Of a stretch of 64,000 nt of DNA, positions 1 to 8,335 are shown piece by piece (the stretch's first letter is position 1; the number at the start of each line of letters is the position of its first letter). Below the pieces are notes generated by a model that worked only from the letters and a program-made list of their open reading frames with translations, did no database searches and had not been told where the DNA came from. Location of the stretch: assembly GCF_001427665.1 (NCBI RefSeq), contig NZ_LMHC01000027.1, positions 110,150-174,149 on the forward strand, read 5' to 3'. The stretch is from Caulobacter sp. Root655. GTDB lineage: Bacteria; Pseudomonadota; Alphaproteobacteria; Caulobacterales; Caulobacteraceae. A program made the position numbers and the translations under genes.

Positions 1-328
1 CCCGGTCCCGGACCGCGAGCGCTAAACGCCCGCCTGTTGTTCCGCCGACCCTCGCATCACGTCGTATCTGTGTTCCACGCTCGACCAGCACCAGAGACGC
101 AAGGTTGGCCCCGAAGGACCGCCGACAGAGCTTCCCGCTCGATCGCCCCCCGCCGCCGCATCGGTCGCTGGCCATGCGCCCTTTCCACCGCGGCGAGGTG
201 AGATCAAGCATACGGCGGGTTTTGGAGGGGAGGACAGGCGGGGTGCGGGTTGAGGGATTTCAGCCGGTTAGGCGCAAACAGCGCGCGAAGTTGGCCCCTT
301 CTTGCGCCCTCTCCCTCTGGGAGAGGGT
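1..328. other. Non-coding stretch at the window edge
   Basis: No reading frame here looks like a protein: the open frames are short, rich in Arg, Pro and Gly, and lie opposite each other, as expected of high-GC sequence. The only recognisable structure is a perfect hairpin at 307-327, listed separately. Sequence left of position 1 is not available, so part of this stretch could be the upstream region of an unseen gene. Confidence 0.5.
307..327. repeat. Palindromic intergenic repeat, CCCTCTCCC type
   Basis: CCCTCTCCC (307-315), a three-base TCT loop, and GGGAGAGGG (319-327) form a perfect 9-bp stem immediately downstream of the TetR gene's 3' end. Neither strand has a T-run after the stem, so this is not a convincing intrinsic terminator. 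The same CCTC(T)CCC...GGG(A)GAGG pattern recurs at 7359-7377 and 7470-7488, which marks it as one of the dispersed repeats of this genome. Confidence 0.6.
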
Positions 329-979
329 TCAGAGACGCGCCGCTTCAACAACGCCCCGCGCCGCTCCCGGATGATCGTTCCGAGCCGCCGCGACCAGGGC
401 GCGCGTCATCTGGAGGAGGATCGACGTCGCGTCGTCGCCGGCCAGAACCTCGGCGCTGACGAACGCCCCGTTGATGACCACCGACAACTGGGCCGCGAGG
501 TCGTCGGGCCGGTCGACCCGAGCCCGCTCGGCGATGCCCCGCAGGCGGCGGCGCAGCTGCTGCTTATGCGATCGGGCCACCACCCGGGCGGGGTGATCTT
601 CCTCCGGAAACTCCGCGGCGACGTTCAATTGGGGGCAGCCGCGATAGTGGGGCCGGCCGACCCGCTCGCCGATCCAGGCCATGTGCGCCTCGAGCTCGGC
701 CTCGCCGTCCTGCGCGTGGCGTGCCGCCACGCCGTCCCAGTGCGCCCAGAAATCCTCGTCCTCCCGCCGCAGGAACGCGGCGATGAGGTCGTCCTTGGTG
801 CGGAAGTACCGATAGAGGCTGGTCTTCGCGACGCCGGCCGCCTCGACGACCGTGTCGACGCCGACCGCGCGCACGCCCCGGCGGTAGAAGAGGTCGGAGG
901 CGGTCTCGAGAATCCGCTCGCGTACGTCGACCTGGCTTGGTTCCTCACCAGGCCGGTCGGCCTCCTGCTCCGTCCTCAT
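329..979 (-). CDS. TetR/AcrR-family transcriptional repressor
   Basis: A 216-aa regulator with an N-terminal TetR helix-turn-helix: the ILETASDLFYRRG helix is followed by a recognition segment ending in KTSLYRYF. The rest is a helical ligand-binding and dimerisation domain. An in-frame ATG exists at 997, but a strong ribosome-binding site (GGAGAA) lies 6-8 bases before the ATG at 979, so 979 is preferred. The gene is divergent from the oxidoreductase gene at 1085. The 50-bp palindromic double operator between them suggests that the protein represses itself and its neighbour; this is inferred from layout. The inducing ligand is unknown. Confidence 0.9.
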   Translation of the reverse strand: MRTEQEADRPGEEPSQVDVRERILETASDLFYRRGVRAVGVDTVVEAAGVAKTSLYRYFRTKDDLIAAFLRREDEDFWAHWDGVAARHAQDGEAELEAHMAWIGERVGRPHYRGCPQLNVAAEFPEEDHPARVVARSHKQQLRRRLRGIAERARVDRPDDLAAQLSVVINGAFVSAEVLAGDDATSILLQMTRALVAAARNDHPGAARGVVEAARL

Positions 980-1025
980 CCGCTGTTCTCCTTGCATGGA
1001 CGAAGAATAGCAGACTCATGCTTGA

Positions 1026-1076
1026 CGCGCTACAGACCTGTCTGTATCTGATGCGAACAGACAGGTCTGTAGCGCG
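1026..1076. promoter_or_regulatory. Double TetR-type operator, 20-bp perfect inverted repeat
   Basis: Arms 1026-1045 and 1057-1076 are exact reverse complements (20 bp) separated by 11 bases. Each arm contains its own near-palindrome, ACAGAC-N2-GTCTGT, so the site reads as two TetR operators facing each other with centres about 29 bp apart. It lies between the divergent TetR and oxidoreductase start codons and ends 8 bases before the ATG at 1085, where bound repressor would block both promoters. Confidence 0.8.
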
Positions 1077-1084
1077 AGGAAGTC

Positions 1085-2113
1085 ATGAACGATCGCCTTT
1101 CAACGGCAGAGAGCGTCCGGCCCACGGTCGCGGTTTACGGGGCGTCCGGCCATACGGGCCGCTTCGTGGTTGCGGAGCTGTCGCGACGCGGTTTCGCGGT
1201 CATCGCGATCGGGCGCGACGCGGCGAAGCTGGCGGGGGCGGACTTTCCGGCGGACGTCAGGCAAGAGGTCGCCGACCTCGAGGACGCCGCCGCGCTGGCT
1301 CGCGCCCTCGACGGGGCCGGCGCGGTCATAAACTGCGCCGGGCCGTTCCTCGACACGGCCGAACCCCTGGCCTCGGCGGCGCTGCGGGCGCGCATCCATT
1401 ATCTCGACGTGACGGCGGAGCAGGGCAGCGCCCAGGCGGTCTTCGAGCGATATTCGGCGGCCGCGGAAGAGGCCGGCGTCGTCGTCATTCCCGCCATGGG
1501 CTTCTACGGCGGCCTGGGCGACCTGCTGGCGACGGCCGCGATGGGCGACTGGACCCGCGCCGACGAGGTCCGTGTCGGGATCGCCCTGGACAGCTGGCAG
1601 CCGACCGAGGGGACGCGCGTCACGGGGCGGCGCAACACGGCCCGCCGGCTGACGCTCTCCGAGGGGGAACTGCGGCCGCTGGCCGATCCGGCCCCGAACA
1701 CCGTCTGGTCGTTCGCCGGATCCTTCGGCGCGCAAGAGATGATCGAGTTGCCGTTCACCGAGACAATCCTGATCGGCCGCCATCTCCAGGTGTCCGAGCT
1801 CCACAGCTATTTGAACACCGCGCCGCTGCGCGATCTTCGCGACGCCGCCACGCCGCCGCCGGTCCCGGCCGATGCGTCCCGGCGCTCGGCGCAAACGTTC
1901 CGCGTCGAGGTCGAAGTCCGCCAGGGCGGCACGGTGCGTCGGGCGGCGGCCCGCGGGCAGGACATCTATGCGGTCACCGCGCCCCTGGTGGTCGAGGCCG
2001 TGGAGAGAATCCTGAACGATCCGACGGCGCGAGGCGGCGTCTTCGCGCCGGGCGCGCTTTTCGACGCCCAGGATTTCCTGGCGGCGCTGGCCCCCGATAT
2101 CCTGTTGGCCTGA
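1085..2113 (+). CDS. Saccharopine-dehydrogenase-like NAD(P)-binding oxidoreductase
   Basis: A 342-aa protein beginning with a Rossmann fold: the glycine-rich motif YGASGHTGRFV lies near residues 18-28, with an acidic residue following beta-2. The conserved NCAGPF turn (about residue 85) and the later HYLD segment are typical of the saccharopine dehydrogenase / trans-acting enoyl reductase superfamily. The substrate cannot be told from sequence. GAGGAAG precedes the ATG. It is divergent from the TetR gene and shares the double operator, so it is the likely regulated target. It ends convergently with the metalloprotease gene. Confidence 0.8.
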   Translation: MNDRLSTAESVRPTVAVYGASGHTGRFVVAELSRRGFAVIAIGRDAAKLAGADFPADVRQEVADLEDAAALARALDGAGAVINCAGPFLDTAEPLASAALRARIHYLDVTAEQGSAQAVFERYSAAAEEAGVVVIPAMGFYGGLGDLLATAAMGDWTRADEVRVGIALDSWQPTEGTRVTGRRNTARRLTLSEGELRPLADPAPNTVWSFAGSFGAQEMIELPFTETILIGRHLQVSELHSYLNTAPLRDLRDAATPPPVPADASRRSAQTFRVEVEVRQGGTVRRAAARGQDIYAVTAPLVVEAVERILNDPTARGGVFAPGALFDAQDFLAALAPDILLA

Positions 2114-2156
2114 TCGGCCGCCCGCGCTTCCGCCCGCCGGAAGGGGCGGCGCCATC

Positions 2157-2876
2157 TCAGGCGGAGATGGCGTGCAGTTCGGCCGCGTGGGCCCGCAGCC
2201 AGGCCCGGTGCGGGGCCGGGTCGCCAGCCAGCCGCTCGCACAGCGCCCAGAACCTTGGCCCATGGTTGGCCTCGATGAGGTGGGCGCATTCGTGGGCCGC
2301 GACATAGTCGGCGACCGCGTAGGGCGCGAGCACCAGCCGCCAACTGTAGCGGATCGCCGCCGGCGCGCCGGCGCGGGCCGGGCGGCAGGAGCCCCAGCGG
2401 GCCTTGGGGTCGGCGATGGCCACTGACGGCGTCGGACGGTCCAGGGCGGCGGCGTGGTGGGCGGTGCGTTCGGTCAGGCTGGCCAGGGCCTCGCGCTTGG
2501 CCAGTCGCAGAATCCGCAAGCTCCAGGCCGCGTCGTCGGGAGCGATCAGCGCCTCGTCGGTCATCCTGGGCCGGCCAGGGCCGACCTCCAGGCGGTAGGG
2601 CTGGCCCAGCAGGCGCAGGGTTCCACCGGGGGCGATGACCTGGCGGCCGGGCAGGGCGGCCAGCTGGCCGGCGATCCATTCGGCCTTCTCGTGGGCGAAG
2701 GCCACGGCCTCGGTCAGGCGACGCGGGGTGGGGGCCAGGGCCACCACCTCGGACTTGGCGCGGTCGACCCGCAGCGAGATCCGCCGGGCCCGGCCGTCGA
2801 CCTTCAGCCGCACCGCGCAGCCGCGCACGTCCAACCGGTCACCGTCGGCATAGCGCTGCGGGCGGAAGAGATTCAT
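2157..2876 (-). CDS. YgjP/DUF45-family zinc metalloprotease
   Basis: A 239-aa soluble protein of the YgjP-like metallopeptidase family, sometimes annotated as M48-like or SprT-like. The zinc site is intact: H195-E196-x2-H199 followed by N204-H205, in the motif HECAHLIEANH. The family signature KARWGSC (about residues 158-164) is present just upstream. Length matches the family. The in vivo substrate of these proteins is not established. It is a single gene, convergent with the gene ending at 2113. Confidence 0.85.
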   Translation of the reverse strand: MNLFRPQRYADGDRLDVRGCAVRLKVDGRARRISLRVDRAKSEVVALAPTPRRLTEAVAFAHEKAEWIAGQLAALPGRQVIAPGGTLRLLGQPYRLEVGPGRPRMTDEALIAPDDAAWSLRILRLAKREALASLTERTAHHAAALDRPTPSVAIADPKARWGSCRPARAGAPAAIRYSWRLVLAPYAVADYVAAHECAHLIEANHGPRFWALCERLAGDPAPHRAWLRAHAAELHAISA

Positions 2877-2982
2877 GTGCTCTAGATCGCCCCTTGCCGT
2901 GCGTCGCGCAAGACGCGCGACCTTGACCAGGCCCCAGGATGCCCGATGATCCGTCCCGCGATGCCAGGCCGTGGAGACGAGG

Positions 2983-3294
2983 ATGGCGGCGATCGATCCC
3001 GATAGCGCCAGGGCGCGCGCCAGGCGCTGGCGGTTGACGGTCTGGTATCTGGCCTGCGCCCTCGGCGCATTGCACGTCTATTTGCATTGGATCGACTGGC
3101 CGTCCCGTCCGATCTGGGAGCCGCAGGCCCCGCTTTGGCGCTCCCAGCTGATCGTCAGCCTCTGCCTGGCCGCCGCCGGCGCCGGGCTCAGGCCCGGGCT
3201 CGGCGGCTTCCTGGCCGGCCTGGCGCTGAACCTCCTGCTGGCCGGCGCCATGCTGTTGGCGCTGGGCGCGGCGATCGTGGCGGGGTTCAGCTGA
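2983..3294 (+). CDS. Small membrane protein, unknown function
   Basis: A 103-aa protein with a basic N-terminus (SARARARRWRL) and two or three hydrophobic segments: roughly residues 23-40 (VWYLACALGALHVYLHW), 60-75 and 80-103. The ATG at 2983 is preferred to a GTG 12 bases upstream because GGAG lies six bases before it. The C-terminus is almost entirely Ala, Leu and Gly. No family is recognised. It ends 10 bases from the convergent phaZ stop. Confidence 0.6.
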   Translation: MAAIDPDSARARARRWRLTVWYLACALGALHVYLHWIDWPSRPIWEPQAPLWRSQLIVSLCLAAAGAGLRPGLGGFLAGLALNLLLAGAMLLALGAAIVAGFS

Positions 3295-3304
3295 GCCGCG
3301 AGCC

Positions 3305-4561
3305 TCAGCTCTGGAAGTTCGGGTCGTTCTTGCGGATGAAGTCGCGGACGCGCGGATAGATCTCCTCGCGGAACCGGCGGCCGTTGAACACCCCGTAGTG
3401 GCCGACGTCCGGCTGCACGTAGTCCTCCTTCATGGCCTCGGGCAGGCTCGAGCACAGGCCGTGGGCGGCCTGGGTCTGGCCGATGCCGGAGATGTCGTCG
3501 TTCTCGCCCTCGACCGTCATCAGGCCGATGTCGGTGATCGCCTCGGGGTTCACCAGTCGGCCACGATGGGTCAGCTCGCCCTTCGGCAGCAGATGCTGCT
3601 GGAAGACGATGTCGATGGTCTGCAGGTAGAATTCCTCGGTCAGGTCCAGCACCGACAGGTACTCGTCGTAGAATTCCAGGTGCTTGTCGGCGCTGTCGCC
3701 GTCGCCCTTCACCAGATCCTGGAAGTAGCGGCGGTGGGCATCCTGGTGCTTCTCGGCGTTCATGCTCATGAAGCTGGCCAGTTGCACGAAGCCCGGATAG
3801 ACGCGCCGGCCCATGCCCGGATAGGGCGCGGGCACGGTGTAGATCATGTTGCTCTGGAACCAGGCGAAGGGCTTTTCCTCGGCCAGGTTATTGGTCACGG
3901 TCGGCGACAGGCGCGCGTCGATCGGCGAGCCCATGAAGGTCATGCTGGCCGGGCGCGAGGGGTCGTTGTCCTCCGCCATCAGGGCGGCGGCGGCCAGGAC
4001 CGGCGGGCCAGGCTGGCAGACGGCCACGACGTTGGGGCGCGGGCCCATGACGGCCAGCATCTGGCGGATGTGGTCGATATAGTCGTGGAAGTCGAAGCGG
4101 CCCTCGAGCACCGAGACCTCGCGGGCGTTGACCCAGTCGACGATGAACACCGCGTGGTCGGGCAGGAAGGCCTCGACCGTACCACGCAACAGGGTCGCGT
4201 AGTGACCTGAAAGGGGCGCGACGATCAGCACGGCGGGGTCCAGCGAGAACTTGCCGGCCCGGCGCATGTCGGACATGTCGCGGTCGAACTGGATCAACCG
4301 CGCCCACGGGCTTTCCCAGACCACGGTCGGGCGCACCCGCACGTCGACCTGGCCGACCTTGACGGTGTCGATGTTCCAGGCCGGCTTGCCGTAGCGGCGA
4401 GTGACGTTCGAGAACAGGTCGGCGCCAGCGTGCATGCGGCGGCCCAGATCGCTGCTGGCGGCCGGGTTCAGGGGCGAGCCCCAGAAGTCACGGGCGGCGC
4501 GGGCCGCCAGGCGAAGGGGCGTGGAGGCGTAGAAACTCGCCTCGTGCAGGGCGTACAGCAT
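3305..4561 (-). CDS. phaZ: Intracellular polyhydroxyalkanoate (PHB) depolymerase
   Basis: A 418-aa cytoplasmic depolymerase that mobilises stored polyhydroxybutyrate granules. It starts with the family-typical MLYALHEA. The nucleophile cysteine is visible as C182 in VVAVCQPGPP, matching the Cys-type intracellular depolymerases rather than secreted lipase-box enzymes. A candidate Asp/His follows in the C-terminal part (for example VGHYGVFNGRRF). The open frame extends upstream to 4687, but that extension overlaps the senC gene and lacks the family start. A PhaR-like palindrome lies 12-30 bases upstream of the ATG, suggesting control with other PHA genes. Confidence 0.95.
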   Translation of the reverse strand: MLYALHEASFYASTPLRLAARAARDFWGSPLNPAASSDLGRRMHAGADLFSNVTRRYGKPAWNIDTVKVGQVDVRVRPTVVWESPWARLIQFDRDMSDMRRAGKFSLDPAVLIVAPLSGHYATLLRGTVEAFLPDHAVFIVDWVNAREVSVLEGRFDFHDYIDHIRQMLAVMGPRPNVVAVCQPGPPVLAAAALMAEDNDPSRPASMTFMGSPIDARLSPTVTNNLAEEKPFAWFQSNMIYTVPAPYPGMGRRVYPGFVQLASFMSMNAEKHQDAHRRYFQDLVKGDGDSADKHLEFYDEYLSVLDLTEEFYLQTIDIVFQQHLLPKGELTHRGRLVNPEAITDIGLMTVEGENDDISGIGQTQAAHGLCSSLPEAMKEDYVQPDVGHYGVFNGRRFREEIYPRVRDFIRKNDPNFQS

Positions 4562-4572
4562 GGAAGATCCAA

Positions 4573-4591
4573 TATGTTGCGGCGCAACATA
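4573..4591. promoter_or_regulatory. PhaR-like palindromic operator before phaZ
   Basis: TATGTTGC-GGC-GCAACATA is a perfect 8-bp inverted repeat with a 3-base centre, 12 bases upstream of the phaZ ATG. The core TGC-N3-GCA is the form reported for PhaR, the repressor of phasin and PHA genes in alphaproteobacteria. The assignment is inference from motif and context; no phaR gene lies in the window. Confidence 0.5.
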
Positions 4592-4649
4592 ACATGCCGC
4601 AGCGCCAGAAAGTACCGCCTTCCGGTAGAGCTGTGAGGTCGTCTCCCGG

Positions 4650-5243
4650 CTACCGCCCCGCCATCGCGTCCTTGATCTGCCGGGCAATCTCCTCGGGCGG
4701 CAGATTGTAGGCGATCACCCGGTCGAAGCGACCCTTGGGATCGACCAGATAGACCGCCGTGGAGTGGTCCATGCTGTAGTCGGGGCCGTCGCCGACCTTC
4801 TTGGCGTAGACGCGATAGGCCTTGGCGGCGGCGGCCGTCTGTTCGGGCGTGCCGGTCAGGCCCAAGGTATTTTTGGGCAGGTAGTCGCCCGACAGGTAGG
4901 TCTTCATCTGGGCGGGGGTGTCGCGGCCCGGATCGATCGAGATCATGACGATCTTCAGGTCCTTGGCCTTGGGGCCCAGCTGGTCGCTGGCGGCGGCCAG
5001 GGCCTGCAGGGTGCCGGGGCAGACGTCCGGGCAGTAGGTGAACCCGAAGAACACCGCGTTCCACTGGCCTTTCAGCGCCGCCTCGGTGGTCGGGCGTCCG
5101 TCCTGGTCGACCAGCGAGAAGGGTCCGCCGACCGCGGCCGGTGGCGGGGCGGGATCGAAAATGCCCGCCTTGAAGATCAGGCCGCCGGCCAGGAGCACGG
5201 CCACCAGGCCGGCCAGAATGGCGATTACGCGATGACGCGGCAT
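4650..5243 (-). CDS. senC: Sco1/SenC/PrrC-family copper chaperone
   Basis: A 197-aa membrane-anchored thioredoxin-fold protein. Residues 7-25 form an N-terminal transmembrane anchor. The copper ligands are present: C71 and C75 in TYCPDVC, and H160 in YSMDHS. Sco1 proteins deliver copper to the CuA centre of cytochrome c oxidase, or act as thiol reductants. The gene is divergent from regB across 54 bases, repeating the conserved senC-regA-regB neighbourhood of alphaproteobacteria and linking it to respiratory redox control. Confidence 0.92.
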   Translation of the reverse strand: MPRHRVIAILAGLVAVLLAGGLIFKAGIFDPAPPPAAVGGPFSLVDQDGRPTTEAALKGQWNAVFFGFTYCPDVCPGTLQALAAASDQLGPKAKDLKIVMISIDPGRDTPAQMKTYLSGDYLPKNTLGLTGTPEQTAAAAKAYRVYAKKVGDGPDYSMDHSTAVYLVDPKGRFDRVIAYNLPPEEIARQIKDAMAGR

Positions 5244-5297
5244 GGCCTTGAACCTTTCGCTCTCGCCAGACGGGAAAATCTGGCTCTATGGTGCGAC

Positions 5298-6698
5298 ATG
5301 GCAGACGCTTCTTCCAGGAATGCGCCGCATGACTCGTCTCGGACGGGGCTCGATAGGCCCGACGCGGAGACGGCGCAAGACGAGGACTGGTCGTGGGCGG
5401 GACCGGGGCTGCGCCGTGGCCGTCTGAGGGTCCGCACCCTGATCGCCCAGCGCTGGCTGATGGTGGCTGGCCAGACCATCGCGGTGCTGTTCGCCGGCGT
5501 GGTGCTGGATCTCAAGGTGCCCTACGCCCTGTGCTTCAGCCTGATCGCCCTGTCGGGCTGGCTGAACGTGCTGATCGGCCTGGCGTTCGGCGGCCAGCGC
5601 ATGGCCCGCGAGGGCGAGGCCACCGCCCAGATCACCTTCGACGTCCTGCAGCTGGCCGGGATGCTCTACCTGACAGGCGGGATCATCAATCCGTTCTCGC
5701 TGCTGCTGATCGCCCCGGTGACCCTGGCGGCCGCCACCCTGCCGGCCCGGTTCGCCGCCGCGCTGGGCGTCCTGGCCGTGGCGGTCTGCGTGATCCTGGC
5801 CTTCGTCCACATGCCGCTGCCCTATCGCCCTTCGGCGGGTCCCGGACCGCCGCTCGGCGTGCTGACCCAGATGACGATCGTGCTGTCGCGGGTGCTGGGC
5901 ATCGCCCTGACCGGCGCCTATGCCTGGCAGGCGGCGACGGAATCGGCGCGAATGGAGCTGGCGCTCAACGTCACCGAGACGGTGCTGGCCCGCGAACAGC
6001 GGCTGTCGGCCCTGGGCGCCCTGGCCGCCGCCGCCGCCCACGAACTGGGCACGCCCCTGGCCACCATCTCGGTCGTCGCCCGCGAGATGGTCCGCAACGC
6101 CCCCGACGCGCAGACCCGTGAGGACGCCGAGCTGATGATCGGCCAGGCCGCCCGCTGCCGCGAGATCCTGCAACGCCTGACCGAGATGCCCGAGGCCAAG
6201 GACGCCGTGCACGAGCGGATGAGCCTGGTCCAGCTGGTCCACGAGACGATCGAACCGCACATGATCCATGGGATCCGGGTCGAGGCGGTGGTCAACGGCC
6301 CGTCCGGCGAGCCGGCTCCCGACATCTGGCGGCGGGCCGAGATCATCCACGCCCTGACCTCGATCGTCGAGAACGCCGTCGATTTCGCCCGCGCCGAGGT
6401 CATCGTCATCGCCCGGTTCGACGCCCGAGCGGTGGTGATCGAGGTGCGTGACGACGGTCCCGGCTTCTCGCCGGAGGTGCTGGCCAAGCTGGGCGAGCCC
6501 TATGTCACCTCCCGTCCGGGGGCGGAGGGATCCAGGACGGGCCACATCGGCATGGGCCTGGGATTCTTCATCGCCAAGACGCTGTTGGAACGAACTGGCG
6601 CCACCGTGGATTTCAAGAACGGTCGACGTGGCGGCGCGGTGGTCGCGGCGCGTTGGCCACGATCGGCGCTTGAAGCGCCGGGCTTTGTGGGTGCGTGA
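5298..6698 (+). CDS. regB: Redox-sensing histidine kinase, RegB/PrrB/ActS family
   Basis: A 466-aa membrane histidine kinase. About six hydrophobic segments span residues 50-210 and include the RegB quinone-site heptapeptide GGIINPF at 127-133. The phosphoacceptor is H248 in AAAHELGTPL. The redox-active cysteine of the family is conserved as C287 (ARCREIL). The ATPase domain has an N box (ENAVDFA) and a G box (GMGLGFF). The family signals the state of the ubiquinone pool to RegA, controlling respiration, carbon and nitrogen fixation genes. It is followed after 89 bases by regA. The start at 5298 has only a weak ribosome-binding site. Confidence 0.93.
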   Translation: MADASSRNAPHDSSRTGLDRPDAETAQDEDWSWAGPGLRRGRLRVRTLIAQRWLMVAGQTIAVLFAGVVLDLKVPYALCFSLIALSGWLNVLIGLAFGGQRMAREGEATAQITFDVLQLAGMLYLTGGIINPFSLLLIAPVTLAAATLPARFAAALGVLAVAVCVILAFVHMPLPYRPSAGPGPPLGVLTQMTIVLSRVLGIALTGAYAWQAATESARMELALNVTETVLAREQRLSALGALAAAAAHELGTPLATISVVAREMVRNAPDAQTREDAELMIGQAARCREILQRLTEMPEAKDAVHERMSLVQLVHETIEPHMIHGIRVEAVVNGPSGEPAPDIWRRAEIIHALTSIVENAVDFARAEVIVIARFDARAVVIEVRDDGPGFSPEVLAKLGEPYVTSRPGAEGSRTGHIGMGLGFFIAKTLLERTGATVDFKNGRRGGAVVAARWPRSALEAPGFVGA

Positions 6699-6787
6699 CA
6701 TGAAAGACTTGCAGCGATCTGGAATCGGGCGACAAGATGCCCAGTACGACACCCGGTTGAGTATTGGCGCGGGGAGGCGCTGAATTC

Positions 6788-7345
6788 ATGGCGGACATCG
6801 GTGAACTGGTTTCGGCCCTGCCGGACAAGAGCTTGCTTTTGCTCGACGACGACGCACCCCTCCGGACCCGTCTGGGCCGGGCGCTCGAACAACGAGGGTT
6901 TTCGGTGACGCTCTGTGCTTCGGTCGCCGAAGCGATGAGCTCCCTGCGAAGTCACGCCCCGGCCCATGCCGTGCTCGACATGCGTCTCGAGGACGGCACC
7001 GGCCTGAAGGTCGTCGAGGCGGTGCGCGACGCCCGCGCCGACGCCAAGATCATCATGCTGACCGGTTACGGCAACATCGCCACGGCGGTGGCGGCCGTGA
7101 AGGCGGGGGTGGTCGATTATCTCTCCAAGCCGGCGGACGCCGACGAGGTGGCTCGCGCCCTGCTGGCCGCCAAGGACGCCGCGCCGGTCCCGCCAGAAAA
7201 TCCGATGAGCGCCGACCGCGTACGGTGGGAGCATATTCAGCGGGTCTACGAGATGTGCGGCCACAACGTTTCGGAGACGGCGCGCCGGCTCAACATGCAC
7301 CGACGGACGCTACAGCGGATCCTGGCCAAGCGGGCGCCGCGGTAG
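6788..7345 (+). CDS. regA: Response regulator, RegA/PrrA/ActR family
   Basis: A 185-aa response regulator with receiver acidic residues (LLLDDDAPLR), phosphoacceptor D64 in AVLDMRL, and conserved T and K (MLTGYG, LSKPAD). The C-terminal Fis-type helix-turn-helix (HNVSETARRLNMHRRTLQRIL) is the near-invariant RegA DNA-binding domain. ATG 6788 is chosen over an upstream TTG at 6764 because GGGGAGG lies 10 bases before it. Partner of the adjacent RegB kinase; global redox regulator by family knowledge. Confidence 0.95.
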   Translation: MADIGELVSALPDKSLLLLDDDAPLRTRLGRALEQRGFSVTLCASVAEAMSSLRSHAPAHAVLDMRLEDGTGLKVVEAVRDARADAKIIMLTGYGNIATAVAAVKAGVVDYLSKPADADEVARALLAAKDAAPVPPENPMSADRVRWEHIQRVYEMCGHNVSETARRLNMHRRTLQRILAKRAPR

Positions 7346-7358
7346 CGTTTTCCGAGGT

Positions 7359-7488
7359 CCTCCCCCTATGGGGGAGGCGGTCGCGAAGCGACCGGTGGGG
7401 GGAGTTCGCGACGGTCGAGCCAGGCTTGGCTGATCCCGCGAACTCCCCTCTCCGTCGGCTTCGCCGACACCTCTCCCACGGGGAGAGG
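7359..7488. repeat. Composite palindromic intergenic repeat
   Basis: Begins with CCTCCCCC-TAT-GGGGGAGG (7359-7377) and ends with CCTCTCCC-ACG-GGGAGAGG (7470-7488). Between them are matching arms GGGGAGTTCGCG (7398 region) and CGCGAACTCCCC (7438 region), plus a GTCGGC-TTC-GCCGAC hairpin. The whole unit folds into a branched structure. It fills the gap between two convergent genes and resembles the other dispersed repeats of this window. Confidence 0.65.
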
Positions 7489-7494
7489 ATTTTT
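7470..7494 (+). terminator. Candidate intrinsic terminator of regA
   Basis: The last hairpin of the repeat unit, an 8-bp CCTCTCCC/GGGAGAGG stem with a 3-base loop, is followed on the plus strand by ATTTTTCTT. This could terminate plus-strand transcription from regB-regA before the convergent SDR gene (stop at 7504). Confidence 0.45.
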
Positions 7495-7503
7495 CTTACT
7501 TCC

Positions 7504-8289
7504 TCACATCGCCGAGATGCCGCCGTCGACCTTGATCTCGGCGCCGGTCATGAACTTGCTCTCGTCGCTGGCCAGGTAGAGCACGGCGTTGGCGATATCC
7601 AGGGGCTCGCCGATGCGGCCCAGCGGGACCTGCCGAGCCAGCTTGGCGTGGGCCTCCTCCTTGCCGAATCGCGCCGTGAACCCGTCGAGGATCGGGGTGT
7701 CGATGAAGGTCGGGTGGATCGAGTTGGAGCGGATGTCCAGCTTCTGCTTGGCGCAATAGAGGGCGATGTTCTTGCTCAGCAGCCAGACCGCCGCCTTGGA
7801 GGCGTTGTAGGCCGGCGAATTGCCGTTGGCGATCAGGCCGGCGATCGAGCTGAGGTTGATGATCGAGCCCGGCTGATGGGCGCGCATGTGGGTCAGGGCG
7901 TGCTTGGCGCCCAGGAACACCGAGTCGACATTGACCGACATGACCTTTTTCCAGAGGCCGAAGTCGAGGCTCTCCAGCGGGCCGTCGCCGCCGATCCCGG
8001 CGTTGTTGACCAGCACCGACAGGCCGCCCATGGCCTCGGAAGCCTTTTCCAGCACCTCGATCCACTGCTCTTCGCTGGTGACGTCCAGTTCGAAGGCGAA
8101 GGCCGTGCCGGCTCCGTGGGCGGCGTTGATCTCGGCCGCGACGGCCTGGACCCCGGCGAAGTTGATGTCGGCCACGCAGACCTTGGCGCCTTCCTGCGCC
8201 AGCCGCCGCGCGGCCGCCGCGCCCAGGCCCTGGGCCCCACCGGTGATGAAGGCCTTCTTGCCGGCGACCCGGCCCGTGCTCTGCGCCAT
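7504..8289 (-). CDS. Short-chain dehydrogenase/reductase (classical SDR)
   Basis: A 261-aa classical SDR. The cofactor motif TGGAQGLG covers residues 16-23, D41 after beta-2 suggests NAD preference, and NNAG is at 95-98. The catalytic set is S147/S148, Y161 and K165 (YNASK). The C-terminal GAEIKVDGG is standard. Closest in style to cyclohexanol or 3-hydroxyacyl-type dehydrogenases; the substrate is not assigned. A TCAAAC-N4-GTTTGA palindrome lies 22 bases upstream of the ATG, and the same operator precedes the HAD gene at 9523, so both may belong to one TetR (PsrA-like) regulon. Confidence 0.88.
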   Translation of the reverse strand: MAQSTGRVAGKKAFITGGAQGLGAAAARRLAQEGAKVCVADINFAGVQAVAAEINAAHGAGTAFAFELDVTSEEQWIEVLEKASEAMGGLSVLVNNAGIGGDGPLESLDFGLWKKVMSVNVDSVFLGAKHALTHMRAHQPGSIINLSSIAGLIANGNSPAYNASKAAVWLLSKNIALYCAKQKLDIRSNSIHPTFIDTPILDGFTARFGKEEAHAKLARQVPLGRIGEPLDIANAVLYLASDESKFMTGAEIKVDGGISAM

Positions 8290-8310
8290 GCGGCGTCCTC
8301 CCGATTATAA

Positions 8311-8328
8311 TTCAAACGATAGTTTGAA
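8311..8328. promoter_or_regulatory. TTCAAAC-N4-GTTTGAA operator before the SDR gene
   Basis: Perfect 7-bp arms (8311-8317 and 8322-8328) around GATA, 22 bases upstream of the SDR start. The CAAAC-N4-GTTTG core has the form recognised by PsrA-type TetR regulators of fatty-acid metabolism. The same core occurs at 9531-9546. Confidence 0.6.
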
Positions 8329-8335
8329 CTGTACT

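Noticed and set aside
22-207. Small minus-strand frame at the left edge
   Set aside because: Low-complexity Gly/Ala/Arg translation, no start signal, overlapped by equally open frames on the other strand.
5286-6752. Long open frame antisense to regB
   Set aside because: Gln/Arg/Gly/His-rich translation with no domain; arises from third-position GC bias opposite a clearly conserved kinase gene.
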